Positions 60,465 through 64,000 of a stretch of DNA of 64,000 nucleotides are shown in pieces. The first letter of the stretch is position 1, and every line of letters starts with the position of its first letter. The notes below the pieces were generated by a model. That model worked only from the letters and a program-made list of their open reading frames with translations, did not search any database and had not been told where the DNA came from. The stretch is from Musa acuminata AAA Group (Eukaryota; Streptophyta; Magnoliopsida; Zingiberales; Musaceae): positions 27,515,501 through 27,579,500 of the forward strand of contig NC_088340.1 of NCBI RefSeq assembly GCF_036884655.1. The letters are read 5' to 3'. Made by a program: the position numbers and the translations under genes.

Positions 60465-62026
60465 TGTTATATCTCGTATTTTGATGATGAAACCACTTGA
60501 TATGTGTTTATGATTTAATCTGTGTTTTCAGTAACACAGGATGCTTCGATCAGGATGAGACAATTGACGCAGGAGGAATTGATGTTGCGCCGGAGGAAAT
60601 CACGTCAGGATATTGGATAGCAGAACGCTTCGGGCGTCGGGCATCGGGCCAAGGAGAGCGGAATTGCGCCAAGGATATCGGGGTCACGGAGGTCAACCGC
60701 CGATTGGGCAACAAGCCGCAAGAAAGGACGATGCACTGAAGAATCGGACGAAACGCCAACCAATGACATGCTGGGCAACAGAATGTCAATTCGCATTGTA
60801 ATAATTGTCTAGATCGGAGTAGAGTTTTAGCTTGTGTGTGCAGGATTAACTACGATAACGACGAAGACATAAAGCAAAACAAAGTGTCGGAGTCAAGCAC
60901 GAAGGATTCATTACGAGTTCGAAAGTTCGACGGAAGTCCGAAGGTTCATCGGGAATGCTGCCGGAACTAGCCGAGAATGAGTAGGGAGCTTGCCGAAGGG
61001 TTTTTCGGAAGCTCGCCGGAAGGTTCGTTGGAAGTTCACGGAGCTCGCCGAGAAAGATCGGAGCTTACCGAAGAAGCTCATTGGAACTCATCAAGATCAA
61101 ATCGTGAAGTCTAGGAGCTTGCCGGGAGTCCGCAGAATGGTTTCCGAGAGTTTATCGGAAAACCGTCGGAAGTTCGCCGGAAGAAGTCTTGACTTACGGA
61201 CTTTGTAATAGCTTAGAAAATATCTTTAAATTCGTAGTTAGCATGTTACTTAGGGTTAGGATTAGGTGTTAATCCTATAAACCAAGTAGGGGCCAATTGG
61301 GCTCTAGTTCGGACTGGTTTGGGCCAATTTTGGAGCCCAACTAGTGAGCTGAAATAGTGTAGGCGGTGGCACCACCTAGAACCCGAGAGCCAGGCGGTGG
61401 CACCGCCCAGCACCCGAGAGCTAGGCGGTGGCACCGCTTGGCTGGGCGGTGGCACCGCCAGCATCGGGAACCAAAGAGAATTCAAATTTTGGAGCCCAAA
61501 TTTGAATCCTCTTAAGGCCTATAAATACCTCTCAAATCTCAGCTGAGATTATAACCTTTTGAAAAGCAATAGTTTGAGTTAAGAGCCTTAGAATAGTCTT
61601 TGCAAGCCTTGTTTTTCATATTGCTTAAGTGTTCACCTCCTCCCATCTTGTTGAAAAGAATTGTAAGAGTGTGAACCACTTGTAAAGGTTGTAAGAGGGG
61701 TATTAGTCCTTCCCCTACAAGAAATTTGCTAGTGAAAGTTGGAAGCCTCTTCGAAGAAGGCTTCGCAAGTGGATGTAGGTCATTGTGACCGAACCACTTT
61801 AAAAACCGCTGCGTTATCTGGTTTGCATCCTACTCTTGCCATTTACATACTGCAAACTTCTCTACTTAGTTACTACACTTCCATACGTTTCTAAGTTATC
61901 AAGCTTCTAAAATCGGTTTCCATTGATATTGCTTTTTATCGTACGAAAGATTTGTCAAAACCGACGTTTTAATCCGCTGCACTAATTCACCCCCCCCCCC
62001 CTCTTAGTGACGCTCCGATCCTAACA
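60465..62026 (+). repeat. Element H 5' LTR
   Basis: 1562 bp, TGTTATATC...CCTAACA. Four near-perfect GGCGGTGGCACCGCC modules lie at about 61364-61460, a TATA box at 61520-61527 and a C tract at about 61990-62001. Homologous to solo LTR M. Confidence 0.93.
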
Positions 62027-62028
62027 AT

Positions 62029-62042
62029 TGGTATCAGAGCCC
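62029..62042 (+). other. Element H primer binding site
   Basis: TGGTATCAGAGCCC two bases after the LTR end; initiator Met tRNA type. Confidence 0.92.
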
Positions 62043-62076
62043 GGTATTTCTCATTTTGGATTTACACCCGAGAGAA

Positions 62077-63021
62077 ATGACTCTTCATGGCTTTCAAGAG
62101 GGCTTATCGATTTTTCGTCCACCGTTGTTTAATGGATTGGACTATACTTATTGGAAAACTCGAATGAGAGTTTTCTTGATTTCTATGAATTTGGATTTAT
62201 GGAATATTATTGAAAATGGTTTTCAACTTCCCTCTAAACCGATGAACGAATGGTCGGATTTGGAGAAGAAGTATTTTTCTTTAAACGCAAAGGCTATGAA
62301 TGCCTTATTTTGTGCTTTGGACAAAAATGAGTTCAATCAGATTTCAACGTGCGAAATGGCTTTTGATATTTGGCGAACACTTGAAATCACGCACGAGGGA
62401 ACTAGTAGAGTCAAAGACTCGAAAGTTAACATTTTATAACATGATTTTGAGCTTTTTCAAATGCAACCAAGCGAGACTATAGGCGACATGTATACCCGTT
62501 TCACGGATGTCGTCAATAATCTAAGAGTTCTTGGTAAATCTTTTTCGAATTTTGATCTCGTGAGCAAGATCTTAAGATCCCTTCCAAAAAGGTGGGATCC
62601 TAAAATAACCGCAATACAAGAAACAAAAGATTTAAATACTTTTCCACTTGAAGAACTTATCGGCTCATTGATGACATATGAAATGGTGCGCAATGCATAT
62701 GATGAACACAATCAACACTTGAACCACCTTCCAAAGAATAGGAAGGATTTGGAACTCTGGACAAATGAATACCACTTGAGTGATGACTCAAGTGATGAGG
62801 ACAATGATGAACTTGAACTTCGAACACCAACTCTTAATAAGTTCATTAAACAAAAATCTAAAATAAACAATGAACTTGAACGGAGGAAGAGGCCAAAGAA
62901 AAGGAAGGCACCCAAGGATGAATCAAGAACTTCCAAAGGTGAAATGACGAATTGGGCTTTGACGGGCTTCGACTACAAGGTAAGTAACTCAACTCTCTTG
63001 AATTATTTTGAAATTACTTGA
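62077..63021 (+). pseudogene. Element H gag-only frame, knuckle-less, one stop
   Basis: ATG 62077 (MTLHGFQEGLSIFRPPLFNG). Sirevirus gag core with WKTRMRVFL, NALFCALDKNEFN, GDMYTRFTDVVN and LEELIGSLMTYEM, then an acidic and a basic tail (DSSDEDNDELEL, RRKRPKKRKAPKDE). It ends GEMTNWALTGFDYKVSNS...YFEIT at TGA 63019-63021. No zinc knuckle, and no protease or pol follows. One in-frame TAA is at 62437; otherwise the frame is open over about 315 codons, better kept than any other coding region of the Sireviruses here. The C-terminus matches element D. The phrase CTACAAGGTAAGTAA (about 62971) resembles a strong splice donor. Confidence 0.88.
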
Positions 63022-64000
63022 AGTTTTTCATGAGTGCTTAATTTAGATAGTAGGAATAGGAAATAAAAAAATTGTTTTTCAAAAATTATATCCTGTTTTT
63101 CTTTTTAGCATCTTTGAAAAATTAAAAATTTGATCATGAAAAGTATATTGCTAAGGTTTCATGCATGTTGTGTTTTGAAATGTTGAATGATGTATGCAAC
63201 ATTAGGGATGATAATTATATGATATGTGATAGTGCTTAGGATTAATCCATGCATGTGTATCTTGATGATTTTACACTATTACATGCCTTAATAACATGTT
63301 GGAAATTATGTGTTTTGGATACAAAAATTTTCATGATCATGAGCATGTTTTAACTTCATGATTGAATTTGAAAATCTATAGCAAAACTATGTTCGAATGC
63401 ATGAAAGATTTAAATTTCATTTTCGGATCTTCTTGATCCTAACAATTCATTTTTGAGAATCTATTGATCTTGATGGTTTTATGATGAAATTCATTTTTCG
63501 ATCCTAAACGTTGATGCATGTTTTTATTTAACATAAATGAAAAAGCATGCTAACATGAAATCAATCACTTAAAATGAAATACATAAAAAAAGGAAAAATA
63601 TATTATCAATGAAATCATGAATCTACTTATGTTACGAATTTTGTGAACCATAAAAATGATTTTGGTGATTTGAATTTGAGATGATTTTTATCAAAATCAT
63701 GATCTTGATTTCTTAGAATAACATGATATTTCCCTTGTTGATCATCTCGATTATTTAAAAGGAGATTTGTCGAAATGATTCATGAAATTTTCGATTCATG
63801 ACTTGATCCTTCATTTGTTTATAAGATGGTTGAAATCTGTGTACCTTTGAATTCTTCCCTTCTCCTTTCGATTTTTGAATTCATGCATGTTATATGTTGA
63901 AGATTTGAAACCATGTTTTGATATCATGCATACCCAAGAAATATTGATTTAATAAATTGAATGATTTGAAAATGAATGATGACTTTTCTCTTGAATGTAA
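63022..64000 (+). other. Element H non-coding region after gag
   Basis: AT-rich, no gene. The first bases match the post-gag sequence of element D. 63250-63440 matches the region after pol in element B (11150-11310: TTTTACAC.ATTACATG, AAATTATGTGT, CATGAAAG). Pol is therefore missing between gag and this point. The element continues beyond the window. Confidence 0.8.

Overview
The window looks like nuclear DNA of a flowering plant, probably a monocot. Three single-copy plant genes with introns or signal peptides (TIFY8-like, D-glycerate 3-kinase, leucine-rich-repeat extensin) form a gene island at about 36.7-48.4 kb. They are embedded in nested Ty1/copia-type LTR retrotransposons. The very GC-rich LRX coding sequence beside AT-rich intergenic DNA, and the abundance of Sirevirus (SIRE/Maximus-type) elements, fit a commelinid monocot. 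The species cannot be fixed from the sequence alone.

Left flank (1-29.1 kb) is a nest about five levels deep. Element B (Sirevirus, + strand, 4744-13885, TSD AGCTT) sits in the 5' LTR of element C (4600-19198, + strand). C has 448-bp LTRs and a 3.7-kb internal region without recognisable genes, so it is LARD-like. C sits in the LTR of element A (Sirevirus, - strand, <1-19376). A sits in the 3' LTR of element D (- strand, <1-24899), and D sits in the 3' region of an old, rearranged Sirevirus E/F (24900-29058). The 3' end of C plus its flank is duplicated in tandem with an 880-bp period.

29.2-35.9 kb: a decayed DUF4283 (LINE ORF1-like) sequence is split by element G, a rather young Ale/Retrofit-type copia with 174-bp LTRs and TSD CTCAT.

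36.7-48.4 kb: all three genes lie on the - strand. The TIFY8-like gene has 5 coding exons and no Jas motif. GLYK, the plastid photorespiratory D-glycerate 3-kinase, has about 12 exons, one with a GC donor. The LRX cell-wall gene is a single exon. Apart from strand and proximity there is no sign of shared function.

Right flank (49.7-64 kb) is a second nest. Element J (Ale-type, internally deleted) carries element K (Tork-type, TSD CTCTC) in its leader. J is cut by LTR L, which contains solo LTR M (TSD CTTCT) and LTR fragment N. N in turn is cut by element H, which runs off the window.

The most interesting observation is that D and H, on opposite strands and strongly diverged, have the same unusual layout. 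Each has Sirevirus LTRs, a PBS and a gag frame that lacks the zinc knuckle. Each gag ends in the same alternative C-terminus and stop, followed directly by the AT-rich 3' region with no protease, integrase, RT or RNase H. This suggests a gag-only non-autonomous Sirevirus lineage (TR-GAG-like) rather than two chance deletions. Coordinates, splice sites and motifs were read by eye; no alignment or database search was run.
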